Shown here piece after piece: positions 16,337-25,075 of a stretch of 64,000 nt of DNA. Source of the DNA: Staphylococcus sp. GTDB lineage: Bacteria > Bacteroidota > Bacteroidia > Bacteroidales > Muribaculaceae. The stretch covers positions 1,413,989 to 1,477,988 of the forward strand of contig JAMPDC010000001.1 in the NCBI GenBank assembly GCA_023665865.1, in the 5' to 3' direction. The notes beneath the pieces are model-generated. The model was not told where the DNA came from. It was given only the letters and a program-made list of their open reading frames with translations, and made no database searches. Position 1 is the stretch's first letter; every line of letters begins with the position of its first letter. The position numbers were made by a program, and so were the translations under genes.

Positions 16337-16374
16337 TAGCGGTGAGGATTGGCAAAAGCCAGTCCCCATCGCTA
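16337..16374. other. Long hairpin between rpsU and the next gene
   Basis: A 17-bp stem with one mismatch and two G-T pairs (16337-16353 with 16358-16374) closes an AAAA loop. There is no T run after it. It may be the rpsU terminator or a leader element for the next gene, 31 bp downstream. Confidence 0.5.
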
Positions 16375-16405
16375 TTGTTGTAACTACCCCACCCTCTGCC
16401 GCCAG

Positions 16406-18454
16406 ATGCTCATCAAACTCAACCGCCACATATTATCCGCCCTCATGATCCTGCTTCTCGCCGTCGCTACGGCGGGCTGCCGCCACACGGACGATGTCAC
16501 GGACAGCATCTACAGCTGCGGGGAGTTTACAATCTATGCCGACAGCATCGTAAGCCGTTCGGCAATCTACAGGGCCGTCTCTCCCACACAGATCAGCGGG
16601 CTGCCGGCGATCGCAGCCGACAGTACGGGTGCGGCGGTCAGCTACCGCTCGGAGCAGAGCATGGCCGACGCGCTCTTCGCAAAAGCGCTCAGCCCGACGG
16701 CAACTCCGGCCACCCCCGAAGAGATCTATCTCAGCCTCGGCCTTCTCCACCCGGAGGAGGCGATGGGAGTCCTGCGGAAATGGGCCGGCACAAAAATCAA
16801 CGACAACGACGGATTCCCCTACTCCGCCCTCTGTCCCTACTGGGGTGCAGCTGCGTGGGAAATCTATTGCGCCACCGGATCCAAGACATGGCTCCGCGAA
16901 GCCTACACGACGCTGACCTCCATGCTCAACCGGCAATGGCATCTCAACTCCTCGCCGCTTGCGGAGGAGCTGAAATGCGGCATGGCAAGACGCGACCCGG
17001 CCACCGACATCTTCTATCCCGGCTGGATGGACGAGATGGACCGCTTCGAGACCTTCGGCACTGCCGTCAACATCCACCGGGCCGCCTCTCTGAGAATCGC
17101 CTCGCAAATGGCTGCCGAACTCAGGCTCTATGCCGAGCGCGAACTCCTCTCTGAATCCGAGAAACTGGCCGCAGCCATCAACGACCAGCTCTGGCTTCCC
17201 GACATGGAGCGCTACGGTCAGTATCTCTACGGCCGCCACTACCCCATCGTCTCGACAGTCACTGACTATGAAGCCGACATGCTGGCAGTGCTCAGCGGCA
17301 TAGCCACCGACGAGATGGCGGCCGCGATGGTAGCCGCTCTTCCGGTCATTGCCGGAGGAATCCCGACAGTCTATCCCTACATAAACCCGGCGACCCCGCT
17401 CTCACCGACCGTAGGGACGCTCTATGGACTTGCCGCTTCGCAAGTCCACAATCCCAGAGCCTTCATCCACGCGATGGCCTCGTTATGGAACCTCACTCTC
17501 CACAATGATCTCCCGGCCCACTGGCCCGCACTCGTCTTGAAAGGACTTTTCGGCATCAGGATGACACCCGAAGCCATGGAACTGCGCCCGATGGTGCCCG
17601 AGATATTCACAGGTGTCAAACGCATAGAGGGACTCCGCTACCGCGAAGCCATCCTCGATATCGAACTCCACGGCACAGGCGACCGCATCGCTTCGTTTAT
17701 GATCGACTCCATCAACTCGACAGTCCACGCCATCGATGCCGCTACTGAGGGACGACATCAGGTCACTATCACTCTATCGGGCAACGACATCAACTCAAAG
17801 CCACTGCGGATAGTCGAGCCCGTGACCGTCCCCCCGGTGCCGGATATCAAATGGCCCACGCAGACCGACATGAAGATTGCCGATTTCGACAAGCTCACCA
17901 ACTATGGCATCTATCTCAACGGAGTCCTCGAAGAGACAATCACAACTGACAATTACCATCTTCATCCCGGGAAAGAGCCTGTAGTCGTCGACATTGTCCC
18001 GACAACCGACGGCAATATATCCGGCTTCTCACCGGCTGCCCATATCTATGCCCCCGAAGGTACTCTCGTCACCATCCACGCATCGTCGATCACACCGCGG
18101 CGTCCACCACGCCACTTCATAAAGGATCCCGCCACGGCAACAAACTATATAGAGCTCGCCGCACGCCATAACACCCGCATCACCTGCTATGTCAACGTCC
18201 CCTCGGCCGGCGACTACTTCCTGACCGTAGGCTACTCCAACGGATGGGACCGCTGCGCCCTGCGCACTCTCAGTGTCAACGACCGCGACACCGATGTATT
18301 GCTCTTCCCCGCGCGCCAGCCCAACGACTGGGTGAAAGTCTTCCCGTCGACCACAGCGGTGGTGACGCTCGAAGAGGGTGTCAACAAGCTCGCGCTGACC
18401 TACATCCGCGGCACCATATTGCTCAACAAAATCAGCCTGCTGAAAAAACAATGA
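16406..18454 (+). CDS. Secreted lipoprotein with six-hairpin glycosidase-like domain
   Basis: A 682-residue lipoprotein. I start it at ATG 16406, which gives the signal HILSALMILLLAVATAGC; a longer start would read through the hairpin. The central part (~90-440) has the helical repeats of (alpha/alpha)6 glycosidases such as GH63/MGH1-like enzymes: FPYSALCPYWGAAAWEIYCATG, TLYGLAASQVHNPRAFIHAM and HWPALVLKGLFGIRMTPEAM. The part after it (GLRYREAILDIELHGTGDRI) matches the beta-sandwich that often ends such enzymes, and the last ~150 residues look like a carbohydrate-binding sandwich. I cannot assign family or substrate. It overlaps the next gene by ATGA. Confidence 0.6.
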   Translation: MLIKLNRHILSALMILLLAVATAGCRHTDDVTDSIYSCGEFTIYADSIVSRSAIYRAVSPTQISGLPAIAADSTGAAVSYRSEQSMADALFAKALSPTATPATPEEIYLSLGLLHPEEAMGVLRKWAGTKINDNDGFPYSALCPYWGAAAWEIYCATGSKTWLREAYTTLTSMLNRQWHLNSSPLAEELKCGMARRDPATDIFYPGWMDEMDRFETFGTAVNIHRAASLRIASQMAAELRLYAERELLSESEKLAAAINDQLWLPDMERYGQYLYGRHYPIVSTVTDYEADMLAVLSGIATDEMAAAMVAALPVIAGGIPTVYPYINPATPLSPTVGTLYGLAASQVHNPRAFIHAMASLWNLTLHNDLPAHWPALVLKGLFGIRMTPEAMELRPMVPEIFTGVKRIEGLRYREAILDIELHGTGDRIASFMIDSINSTVHAIDAATEGRHQVTITLSGNDINSKPLRIVEPVTVPPVPDIKWPTQTDMKIADFDKLTNYGIYLNGVLEETITTDNYHLHPGKEPVVVDIVPTTDGNISGFSPAAHIYAPEGTLVTIHASSITPRRPPRHFIKDPATATNYIELAARHNTRITCYVNVPSAGDYFLTVGYSNGWDRCALRTLSVNDRDTDVLLFPARQPNDWVKVFPSTTAVVTLEEGVNKLALTYIRGTILLNKISLLKKQ

Positions 18455-18954
18455 AAACAATCGGTATTCTTTCAGACACTCACTCATGCTGGGACGACCG
18501 CTATGCGGCACACTTCAAAGACTGCGACGAAATATGGCACGCCGGCGACATCGGCGATATCGACATAGTGCGTCGCCTCGAAGAAATCGTGCCTGTAGTG
18601 AGAGCCGTGCGCGGCAACATAGACCACGGCGACGTCTGCCGCCGCTGCCGCGAGGTCGAGATGTTTGAGATCGAGGGAATCAACGTGTGGCTGACCCATG
18701 TGGCAGGCTATCCCGGCAAATATGCGCCGGGAGTGAAACGCAATCTGCTTGAAAACCGCATCAACCTCATGGTGTGCGGCCACTCCCACATCCTGAAGGT
18801 GATGCCCGACCCCGAGCTTGGGCTGCTCCATGTCAATCCCGGTGCCGCCGGCTACCACGGATGGCAGAAAGTGCGCACACTCATCCGTCTGACCATCGAC
18901 TCCGGCGCCGTCAGCGGCCTCGAAGTCATCGAACTTGGAAAAATCAAGATCTGA
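18451..18954 (+). CDS. YfcE/MJ0936-type metallophosphoesterase
   Basis: A 167-residue calcineurin-like phosphodiesterase. The metal-binding motifs are in order: GILSDTHSCWD (residues ~4-14), WHAGDIGDID, RGNIDH (usually GNCD), WLTHVAG and CGHSHILK, then NPGAAG. Start ATG 18451 overlaps the previous stop; a longer frame upstream is not needed. Family members hydrolyse phosphodiesters in the cytosol; the natural substrate is unknown. Confidence 0.9.
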   Translation: MKTIGILSDTHSCWDDRYAAHFKDCDEIWHAGDIGDIDIVRRLEEIVPVVRAVRGNIDHGDVCRRCREVEMFEIEGINVWLTHVAGYPGKYAPGVKRNLLENRINLMVCGHSHILKVMPDPELGLLHVNPGAAGYHGWQKVRTLIRLTIDSGAVSGLEVIELGKIKI

Positions 18955-18987
18955 ACCAATCCCACAACATCTTCCTCCCGCCCCCCT

Positions 18988-19479
18988 ATGACCATCCGCC
19001 CAGTCTGCCCGAAAGACCTTCCGGCAATCACAGCTATCTACAATCACTATGTGACCACTACCGCCATCTCTTTTGAGACCGAGCCTGTCAGCCTCGAGGC
19101 AATGACGGCGCGCATCGAAGAGTTTGCCCGAAGCTACCCCTGTCTCGTGTGTGAAACCGAAGGCCGGATCGCAGGCTATTGCTACGCCCACGCATGGAAG
19201 ACACGTGCGGCCTATGCGGGGACACTCGAAACCACCATCTATCTCCACCGCGACTTCTTCGGCCGTGGCATCGGAAGAGCACTCATGGAGCGGCTCATCG
19301 ACGAGTGTCGCCGGGCCGGTTTCGACTCGCTCATCGCCTGCATCACCTACGGTAACGAGGCAAGCTGCCGTCTCCACGAGAAATTAGGCTTCAAAAAAGT
19401 CTCCCACTTCAAGGGCGTCGGCCGCAAATTCGACCGCATCCTCGACGTGGTCGACATGCAGCTCCTCCTACACGAATAG
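18988..19479 (+). CDS. GNAT N-acetyltransferase, phosphinothricin/methionine sulfoximine type
   Basis: A 163-residue acetyltransferase using acetyl-CoA. It begins IRPVCPKDLPAITAIYNHYV and has the CoA-binding loop RDFFGRGIGRALM and the GNEASCRLHEKLGFKKVSHF stretch typical of the Pat/MnaT group. That group acetylates amino-acid analogues such as methionine sulfoximine. It follows the phosphoesterase by 33 bp and faces a terminator. Confidence 0.85.
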   Translation: MTIRPVCPKDLPAITAIYNHYVTTTAISFETEPVSLEAMTARIEEFARSYPCLVCETEGRIAGYCYAHAWKTRAAYAGTLETTIYLHRDFFGRGIGRALMERLIDECRRAGFDSLIACITYGNEASCRLHEKLGFKKVSHFKGVGRKFDRILDVVDMQLLLHE

Positions 19480-19503
19480 CTACCACCGCTAACACAAAAA
19501 ATT

Positions 19504-19558
19504 GCATCCGTCGGGCCATCGCTCCGGGGGACTCCCGGCAGCTTTTCCAGACGGATGC
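19504..19558. terminator. Bidirectional terminator, two nested hairpins
   Basis: GCATCCGTC (19504-19512) pairs with GACGGATGC (19550-19558), enclosing a smaller GC-rich hairpin (CCGGG with CCCGG). It separates the convergent acetyltransferase and porin genes. Confidence 0.65.
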
Positions 19559-19637
19559 GTAATCTTTATATCTTTCTGTATATTTAACAACAGATGACGG
19601 CTCTTTGTTCTGTCTCCGTAGTTAAAATTTCTGTTTT

Positions 19638-20945
19638 TCAGAACGAGAACTGGGCGAGAGCGCCGAGACGGCGAGCCCAACCGTGGGTTCCGTCGAAGTT
19701 CTGACGCTTGCCGACATTGATCTCACCGCCGAAACGGATGCGCGGAGTGACATCCCAGAAGAAATTCAAGGCGCTGTAGAGACCATATTTGTAATCGCTG
19801 CCATCGGCACGGCAGCAAGGCAGATAGCGGCCCTGTCCGAAGGTTGCCGACATGAAGATCTGCGGTTTGAAATTGTATTGCAGACCTACGAAATAGCCCC
19901 AACCGGGCACTGTGCAGAGCTTGCCTGGACATTTGGCACACTGCACGAGGTCATATTTGCCGAGGAGAAAATCGCCACCGAAATTAGAATATGAGCGGCC
20001 ACCGTTGACAGTGCCATAGACTGTGAGCGGCTCCACGGGACGGAACACTGTGCTGAGTTGCAGACCCCAGCCCACGGGCTGATGGTTGCGTCCGGTGACG
20101 AGGTCACGGTAAGGGAGGAAACGCATGATGCCGGAGAGACGCACATGCTGGCCCGTAGCCCATTCATATTGCATCATGGCTGCGAAGTTGGGGACAAAGA
20201 GGCTGCGGGCTGCTGCCTGCTCGTTGTCGGCCTGTATGGTCATGTCGGGGGTCTCGACCGAAGCCGCGATATACATGCCTGTCTTCTTGAAGTGGTGCAT
20301 ATAGCGGACGAGAACGTTAGTGGCATCCATCTTCATGGTCGGGCCGTTGGAGTCGATGGTCGGAGGCACGGCCGCACCGTCGCCGAAAGTCGAGGAGGCG
20401 TAGCCGATGGTCCAGTCATTGAGAGTCGCATAGGCCTTCTTCAGATGGAAGTCACGCCCCTGATAGCCGTTGAAATTCGCTTCGATATAGAGCTGATAGT
20501 GTCCGAGGCGCTTGTTGCGTCCGATGACACGGAAAAACAGGGCAGTACCTGCCGGAGTCGTCCCGAGTTTCTGACGGTTGAGCTCGTCACGTTGCGTCGG
20601 GATAAAATAGGGGGAGAAACCGGCCACTCCTGTGGTGCCCCCCCAGTCATAGTAACCTCTCATCCTGACCAGGCCGCCGATACCCATGGCGAGCTGACTG
20701 TCGCGGCTCATGAAGAGAAAATAGGGAGCCTGCGGATCCTGGAAGCTGCGGAACTGATCATAGTAGAAATTCTCCACAAGATTGCGGATAGAATCTGCCG
20801 CAGGATCTGAACCCTGACCGAAGAACACGACCTTATGGTCATTGACAAGAGCTTCGTGTTGCTCCTCGACAGGGCTCGTCGCCGACACAACACCGGCTGA
20901 AGCTACCAACAGCAGCAGAGAAATGGCACTACGGATGATTTTCAT
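19638..20945 (-). CDS. DcaP-like outer-membrane porin
   Basis: A 435-residue outer-membrane protein with a signal peptide (IISLLLLVASAGVVSA type, residues 1-22). After an N-terminal helical stretch (~45-75) come alternating strands such as LAMGIGGLVRMRGYYDWGG and HYQLYIEANFNGYQGRDFHLKKAYATL, and it ends in LGALAQFSF, the C-terminal Phe expected by the BAM machinery. It resembles DcaP-type trimeric porins, which import small organic acids. Five Cys cluster in the C-terminal half (CAKCPGKLC and PCC), odd for a porin and perhaps loop disulfides. It is divergent from the sigma-factor gene. Confidence 0.75.
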   Translation of the reverse strand: MKIIRSAISLLLLVASAGVVSATSPVEEQHEALVNDHKVVFFGQGSDPAADSIRNLVENFYYDQFRSFQDPQAPYFLFMSRDSQLAMGIGGLVRMRGYYDWGGTTGVAGFSPYFIPTQRDELNRQKLGTTPAGTALFFRVIGRNKRLGHYQLYIEANFNGYQGRDFHLKKAYATLNDWTIGYASSTFGDGAAVPPTIDSNGPTMKMDATNVLVRYMHHFKKTGMYIAASVETPDMTIQADNEQAAARSLFVPNFAAMMQYEWATGQHVRLSGIMRFLPYRDLVTGRNHQPVGWGLQLSTVFRPVEPLTVYGTVNGGRSYSNFGGDFLLGKYDLVQCAKCPGKLCTVPGWGYFVGLQYNFKPQIFMSATFGQGRYLPCCRADGSDYKYGLYSALNFFWDVTPRIRFGGEINVGKRQNFDGTHGWARRLGALAQFSF

Positions 20946-21070
20946 AATGGCGGATGAATTTTTGTGGTAATGGTTAAGCTGAATTTTTACTTTTTATAAC
21001 ATTTGGATATGTTTTTCGGTTCAGCGGATGAAAATTTTTTCAGTTTTTTGCAAGATTTTTGATTTTTAGA

Positions 21071-21095
21071 GTAACGTTAGCCCCCTTTTTACGTC
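21071..21095 (+). promoter_or_regulatory. Possible ECF-type promoter of the sigma operon
   Basis: GTAAC (21071-21075), 16 bp, then CGTC (21092-21095), the layout many ECF sigma factors recognise (an AAC core, then CGTC). This would allow self-regulation. It lies 44 bp before the sigma gene. Single example, so speculative. Confidence 0.35.
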
Positions 21096-21139
21096 TATTA
21101 TATAGAACACGGAATTCTTGAAGGCACAAAACCCGATAC

Positions 21140-21646
21140 ATGAACCGCAGTGAGTTTGAACAGATGGCGCCAAAGCTCCGGCAACGCATTGTCAGCATGG
21201 TCAGAAATCTGTCGGCCGAAGCCGACGGAGATCTTGCCGACGATGTGGCCCAGGACACCATGCTCAAACTCTGGACCCTCCGCGAGCGGCTTGATGAATA
21301 CCGCAGCGTCGAATCGCTCGCCGTGGTCATAGCCCGCAACCGTGCCATCGATCTTCTCCGCACAGCGGGCAACTGCGACCATGTGGGGCTGGAGGAAGCC
21401 GGCGACCTCAACACCATTCCCTCGCCCGAAGAGAGCATGATCTCACGCGAGGATGCCTCGGGGATCCTCAAAGTGATGGAGTCACTCCCCTCGATGCAGC
21501 AGACCGTCATCAGGATGAAACACATCGAAGGCCTCGAGATCTCAGAGATAGCAGCCATCACCGGATCATCGCCCGGCGCCATAAGGGTCGCTCTCTCAAG
21601 AGCCCGTCAGAGTATAAAGGACATTTTCATGCAAAGACAATCATGA
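21140..21646 (+). CDS. ECF-type RNA polymerase sigma factor
   Basis: A 168-residue sigma-70 family protein with only regions 2 and 4. Region 2: DDVAQDTMLKLWTLRERLDEY and VVIARNRAIDLLRTA (~35-75). Region 4: SLPSMQQTVIRMKHIEGLEISEIAAITGSSPGAIRVALSRARQSI (~115-160), the helix-turn-helix binding the -35 element. The ATG is preceded by no other in-frame start. Its stop overlaps the next gene (ATGA), the usual pairing with an anti-sigma factor. Confidence 0.93.
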   Translation: MNRSEFEQMAPKLRQRIVSMVRNLSAEADGDLADDVAQDTMLKLWTLRERLDEYRSVESLAVVIARNRAIDLLRTAGNCDHVGLEEAGDLNTIPSPEESMISREDASGILKVMESLPSMQQTVIRMKHIEGLEISEIAAITGSSPGAIRVALSRARQSIKDIFMQRQS

Positions 21647-22221
21647 CAGATATCGACAAAACAAAAATCACACAGATGATCGACAGCTTCCTTGCCGGCG
21701 AGACAAGCCGCGAGGAGGAGCAGCAGCTCTATGCCTTCTTCAGCGAAGAGCAGGATCTCCCGCAGGAGCTCGGTCAATACCGCGAGATGTTCGGCTGGTA
21801 TGCCTCGCTCGGAGCACTCGCCGACACCGGGGCCGGGACTGCTGAGACTGCCATCGCTGCCGAAGCTCCGAAGGCACGCATCCTCCGCATGGGGCTGCGC
21901 CAATGGATGAGCATCGCGGCCGCCATTGCCGTCATCTTCACCTTAGGCTTCTTCCTCCGCCCATCCTCGTCAACAGAGATTCCCGATGACTATTATGCCT
22001 ATGAAGGGAGCTACATCATCCGCGACGGCAAGAAAATCACCGATCTGAAAATCGTGGTGCCCGAAATCCGCCGCATGGAGCGTATGGTCGACGAGAGCAT
22101 CAATGCCATCGACACAAGCATCCGGGAAGCCGACGGTGCCTTCGACGCCTCTCTCGAATCAAGCTACGATATGTCTGATCCCTCGGTCAAAGAATTGATT
22201 GAAGGAGTCTTCACCAACTGA
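21643..22221 (+). CDS. Probable anti-sigma factor, single membrane span
   Basis: A 192-residue protein. Residues ~1-50 form an acidic helical cytosolic part (ITQMIDSFLAGETSREEEQQLYAFF) resembling a zinc-less anti-sigma domain. A membrane span (~88-106, MSIAAAIAVIFTLGFFL) and a ~85-residue periplasmic tail follow. The start overlaps the sigma gene stop, which supports a regulatory partnership. The family is not certain; the role is inferred from context and topology. Confidence 0.75.
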   Translation: MTDIDKTKITQMIDSFLAGETSREEEQQLYAFFSEEQDLPQELGQYREMFGWYASLGALADTGAGTAETAIAAEAPKARILRMGLRQWMSIAAAIAVIFTLGFFLRPSSSTEIPDDYYAYEGSYIIRDGKKITDLKIVVPEIRRMERMVDESINAIDTSIREADGAFDASLESSYDMSDPSVKELIEGVFTN

Positions 22222-22273
22222 TTTCATCTACAGTACCATCTATAACCAACCATAATATATATTCTTTCTACAA

Positions 22274-23020
22274 ATGAAGTCAATCCGTCATATCTCCACT
22301 CTCCTGTTCGTACTGCTCCTCTCGCCTCTCGCCGCTTTAGCCCAGCAGTCGATCGACTCGGCTGTCAAAGCGCTTGAAAGCTCCAAAAGCGTTACAAACG
22401 AGGTGTATTCCGAACGCCGCAGCCCAAAGTCGCGCGAGATTCTCCGCTCTGACCGGGTCTTCAACTTCACCGATGCAAAAATTGCCGGGAAGATTATCGA
22501 GGCAATACGCAAGGAACGCAACAAAGCCTCCGCATTCAAGATGAACACGACCAAAGGCAGAGCTGTCTACACCATTACATTTAATAATCCCAAAGGCCCC
22601 TACGCAAAATATACCCTCATGCAACGCGGCAACACCTGGATTATGTCGGTCATCAAAGGCTCTTCGAAATCCCGTGATTTTGACGACGACAGCTCCATGA
22701 TCATTGACCTTGACGGCTGTGACAGCGACGTGGCCTATGATATTCAGGACACAGACTTCTGCGACAGCAACCAACTGGTCATTTCCGTCACACAGGAAAC
22801 TGCAAAAGCCATGCGCCAGGCGGCGCGCGAAATCCGTAAGGAAGCCCGCCAAAACCGGAAGGCTGCACGCAAGGAGAGATCGTCCCGACAAAACAATCGT
22901 GTTGTCAACACTTCTTTCTCAACATCCACATCCACCTCAACCTCAACTTGTGATGATGACGACGACGATGACGATGACGACGACCATTCGTCATATACCG
23001 TCACCTATATCCACAGCTGA
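22274..23020 (+). CDS. Secreted DUF5024-like protein with poly-Asp tail
   Basis: A 248-residue exported protein (signal STLLFVLLLSPLAALAQ). The part IDSAVKALESSKSVTNEVYSERRSPKSREILRS with FNFTDAKIAGKIIEAIRKE resembles the DUF5024 family that accompanies sigma/anti-sigma pairs in Bacteroides. A basic, Arg/Lys-rich stretch (~185-212) is followed by alternating Ser-Thr and then 11 consecutive Asp and a His. The gene follows the anti-sigma gene by 52 bp and may be an extracytoplasmic sensor or target of the sigma system. Function unknown. Confidence 0.6.
   Translation: MKSIRHISTLLFVLLLSPLAALAQQSIDSAVKALESSKSVTNEVYSERRSPKSREILRSDRVFNFTDAKIAGKIIEAIRKERNKASAFKMNTTKGRAVYTITFNNPKGPYAKYTLMQRGNTWIMSVIKGSSKSRDFDDDSSMIIDLDGCDSDVAYDIQDTDFCDSNQLVISVTQETAKAMRQAAREIRKEARQNRKAARKERSSRQNNRVVNTSFSTSTSTSTSTCDDDDDDDDDDDHSSYTVTYIHS
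22917..22984 (+). repeat. Low-complexity codon repeats (Ser-Thr then Asp)
   Basis: Tandem TCA/ACC/TCC-type triplets coding Ser-Thr repeats are followed by GAT/GAC triplets coding 11 Asp. Such triplet repeats can gain or lose units by slippage without breaking the frame. Confidence 0.7.
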
Positions 23021-23049
23021 CTCCGTTCTTACCTGAGAGGGTGTTTAAT

Positions 23050-23115
23050 AAAATAAGACACAAACGGGAATGATTCCACCGGTATTCGGAACCATTCCCG
23101 TTTGTGTCTTATTTT
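23050..23115. terminator. Strong bidirectional terminator
   Basis: A perfect 23-bp inverted repeat (23050-23072 with 23093-23115), with an inner TTCC/GGAA pairing, and A/T runs on both ends. It lies between the convergent secreted-protein and DUF3127 genes. Confidence 0.9.
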
Positions 23116-23131
23116 TCTTGCTTCCGCCAGA

Positions 23132-23551
23132 TCAGAAAGGAAGATCGTCGGTTGCCGACGGAGTGAGGTCGGGAGCCGGGGGAGCGGGAGCGGCAGAGGG
23201 AGCTGCGTAGCCCTGGGGCATCTGCTGGGCGGGACCGTAAGCAGCCGGAGCACCATAGGCAGCAGGAGCGCCTGCGGCTGGCACACCGGGATCCTCGGCC
23301 TTCCATGCACGCACCTCAACATACCAACGGCCATTATACTCGCGGCTGTCGATATCAAAGCTGATTTTCACCATCTGTCCCACCTGGAGGGGATATTGGT
23401 CGACGCGGTCGCCGAAAAAGTTGAAGAACACTTTGCGGGGATAAGTCTCCTGAGTCTCAAGGACATATTCACGCTTCTTCCAAGCGTTTCCCTTCTGAGA
23501 GGTGCCACCCACTTCGGGGAGGGCCACAATGATTTTACCTGTTACTTCCAT
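23132..23551 (-). CDS. DUF3127 protein, SSB-like
   Basis: A 139-residue protein with an OB-like N-terminal ~85 residues (MEVTGKIIVALPEVGG, FFNFFGDRVDQYPLQVGQMVKISFDIDSREYNGRWYVEVRAW) matching DUF3127. A linker of Ala, Pro, Gly and Tyr repeats (GAPAAYGAPAAYG) leads to the acidic tip DDLPF, the same kind of C-terminal tail by which SSB recruits partners. It is therefore probably a DNA-binding or repair-linked protein. True SSB is not in this window. Confidence 0.85.
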   Translation of the reverse strand: MEVTGKIIVALPEVGGTSQKGNAWKKREYVLETQETYPRKVFFNFFGDRVDQYPLQVGQMVKISFDIDSREYNGRWYVEVRAWKAEDPGVPAAGAPAAYGAPAAYGPAQQMPQGYAAPSAAPAPPAPDLTPSATDDLPF

Positions 23552-23747
23552 GTTTGGATATTGAGTTTTTTGTTTCTACAGATTTTAATGCCATTGCCAC
23601 TCAGGGGCAAAGGCTGACTACAAAAGTAGTCAAAATTCCCCGACTCTCCAACAAAACCGCCCCACCAGTTATCAACATTCTTTCCACATGCCCGTCAGAC
23701 CACCTTCATCCCGACGCAAAATATCCCTGTGAAAGATCGGTATTGGA

Positions 23748-24803
23748 TCATCTCACGTCAAACTCAACATAGACCGTATCATCTTTGTGAATGTGTTCTC
23801 CTACAAATATATTCTTTGCAAGCCTGTAGTGACCCGGCACAAGATTTCGGCCATAGAACCACGGCTTTTCCGTCTTATTACGGCTCGAATGTGGGAATAA
23901 GATATAGGCTATGGAATTCCAGACGACATACACCACACTGTCATTTCCCTGATAGCGGCTATCCACTTCAACTTTAGTCCATCTTCCATCCTCTGACCGC
24001 GTCTGCAATCCGAACCATTCTCCGTAAATCACCACCGAATCAGTCTGATTGCTTATTTCCAAGGATATCGAGTCAACGGGGACTTTCATCTCATCAATGT
24101 TGAGTATCTCAAGAGTCACACCCGGAGTCGACGAATAACTTTTCTGGACCGGGACTTCCGGTATCTCAATCTTTTCGCCTAAAAAGTGAGGACGTTTGCC
24201 AAGCCATAGGTCGAGCATCATCTTGTCGCGTGCGAGCCATTCGCGCAAGGCAAGCCGTGTGCGCACCCACCTTCCGGCCCTCAACGGAGCTGCTATAGCC
24301 ACCGCATCTATTCCATTCGCTTCAGCTAAATACAGTGCCCTTGCGCAGTGGTCGCTCTGCGAAATTATTGTCAACGAGTCGCAACCGAACACCTCTTTAG
24401 CCCTGACCACAGAATCAAGAGTCCTGAATCCGGCAAAGTCCAATATGATTCTACTCTCCGGCACTCCGTGTGAGATCAGAGAATCCCTCATGGCCGTAGG
24501 TTCATCGTATCCTTTCGTGTGATTGTCACCGCTCGCTATGATGAAATCTACCTTCCCTGCGTGGTAGAGCTGAGATGCGATGTCGATTCTATTGGTAAAA
24601 TATGAATTCGGACGTCCATACCGGTTCAATGGATTAGTCCCCAGCAACAGAGCCACCCTATTGTGAGGGATTGAATCCACATTTTCATAGATCCTGCTTT
24701 CAGTCACTGACTCCACTCTCCTATTCACAATAATCGTAAAGAGAATCATCAACGCCACACAAATTGCAAGACTCACCACAATACTTTTATATGCTCTTTT
24801 CAT
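23748..24803 (-). CDS. SanA/YdcF-type (DUF218) membrane protein with C-terminal Ig-like domain
   Basis: A 351-residue protein. A single N-terminal membrane span (SIVVSLAICVALMILFTIIV) leads to the DUF218 domain (~45-215): VALLLGTNPLNRYGRPNSYFTNRID, IIASGDN, and ESRIILDFAGFRTLDSVVRAKEV, as in SanA, which affects envelope permeability in enterobacteria. Residues ~225-351 form an added beta-sandwich (LEISNQTDSVVIYGEWFGLQ; LVPGHYRLAKNIFVG) like the Ig-like domain found in Bacteroidetes secreted proteins (Big_14 type). The fusion is unusual to me. Confidence 0.78.
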   Translation of the reverse strand: MKRAYKSIVVSLAICVALMILFTIIVNRRVESVTESRIYENVDSIPHNRVALLLGTNPLNRYGRPNSYFTNRIDIASQLYHAGKVDFIIASGDNHTKGYDEPTAMRDSLISHGVPESRIILDFAGFRTLDSVVRAKEVFGCDSLTIISQSDHCARALYLAEANGIDAVAIAAPLRAGRWVRTRLALREWLARDKMMLDLWLGKRPHFLGEKIEIPEVPVQKSYSSTPGVTLEILNIDEMKVPVDSISLEISNQTDSVVIYGEWFGLQTRSEDGRWTKVEVDSRYQGNDSVVYVVWNSIAYILFPHSSRNKTEKPWFYGRNLVPGHYRLAKNIFVGEHIHKDDTVYVEFDVR

Positions 24804-24948
24804 CGGGCCAAGGGGAATATTAATTATATTTCAAAACTTACGGTCATAATCACCTCTATTAAACATACTCACTTGATAAATCCACCCATATCTTTATAGA
24901 TAGGAAGAATTTATTACTTAGACAGCCAATCTATCCGAAAAAATAGAT

Positions 24949-24956
24949 TATCTTTG
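24949..24956 (+). promoter_or_regulatory. -7 box (TATCTTTG) before the Abi-family gene
   Basis: TATCTTTG matches the TAnnTTTG consensus, but no TTTG is seen 18-20 bp upstream. About 120 bp ahead of the possible GTG start at 25076. The 24804-25075 gap holds nothing else I can name. Confidence 0.3.
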
Positions 24957-25075
24957 CCGTAGTAAAAACAAAACCCGATAGCTTGATATACAGGGGCTAC
25001 CGGGGATCAACACTGCAAAGATAGTGTGATTTTTCTAACAAAACAAATTTCGGAACAAAGAAGTTACCTCGAATC

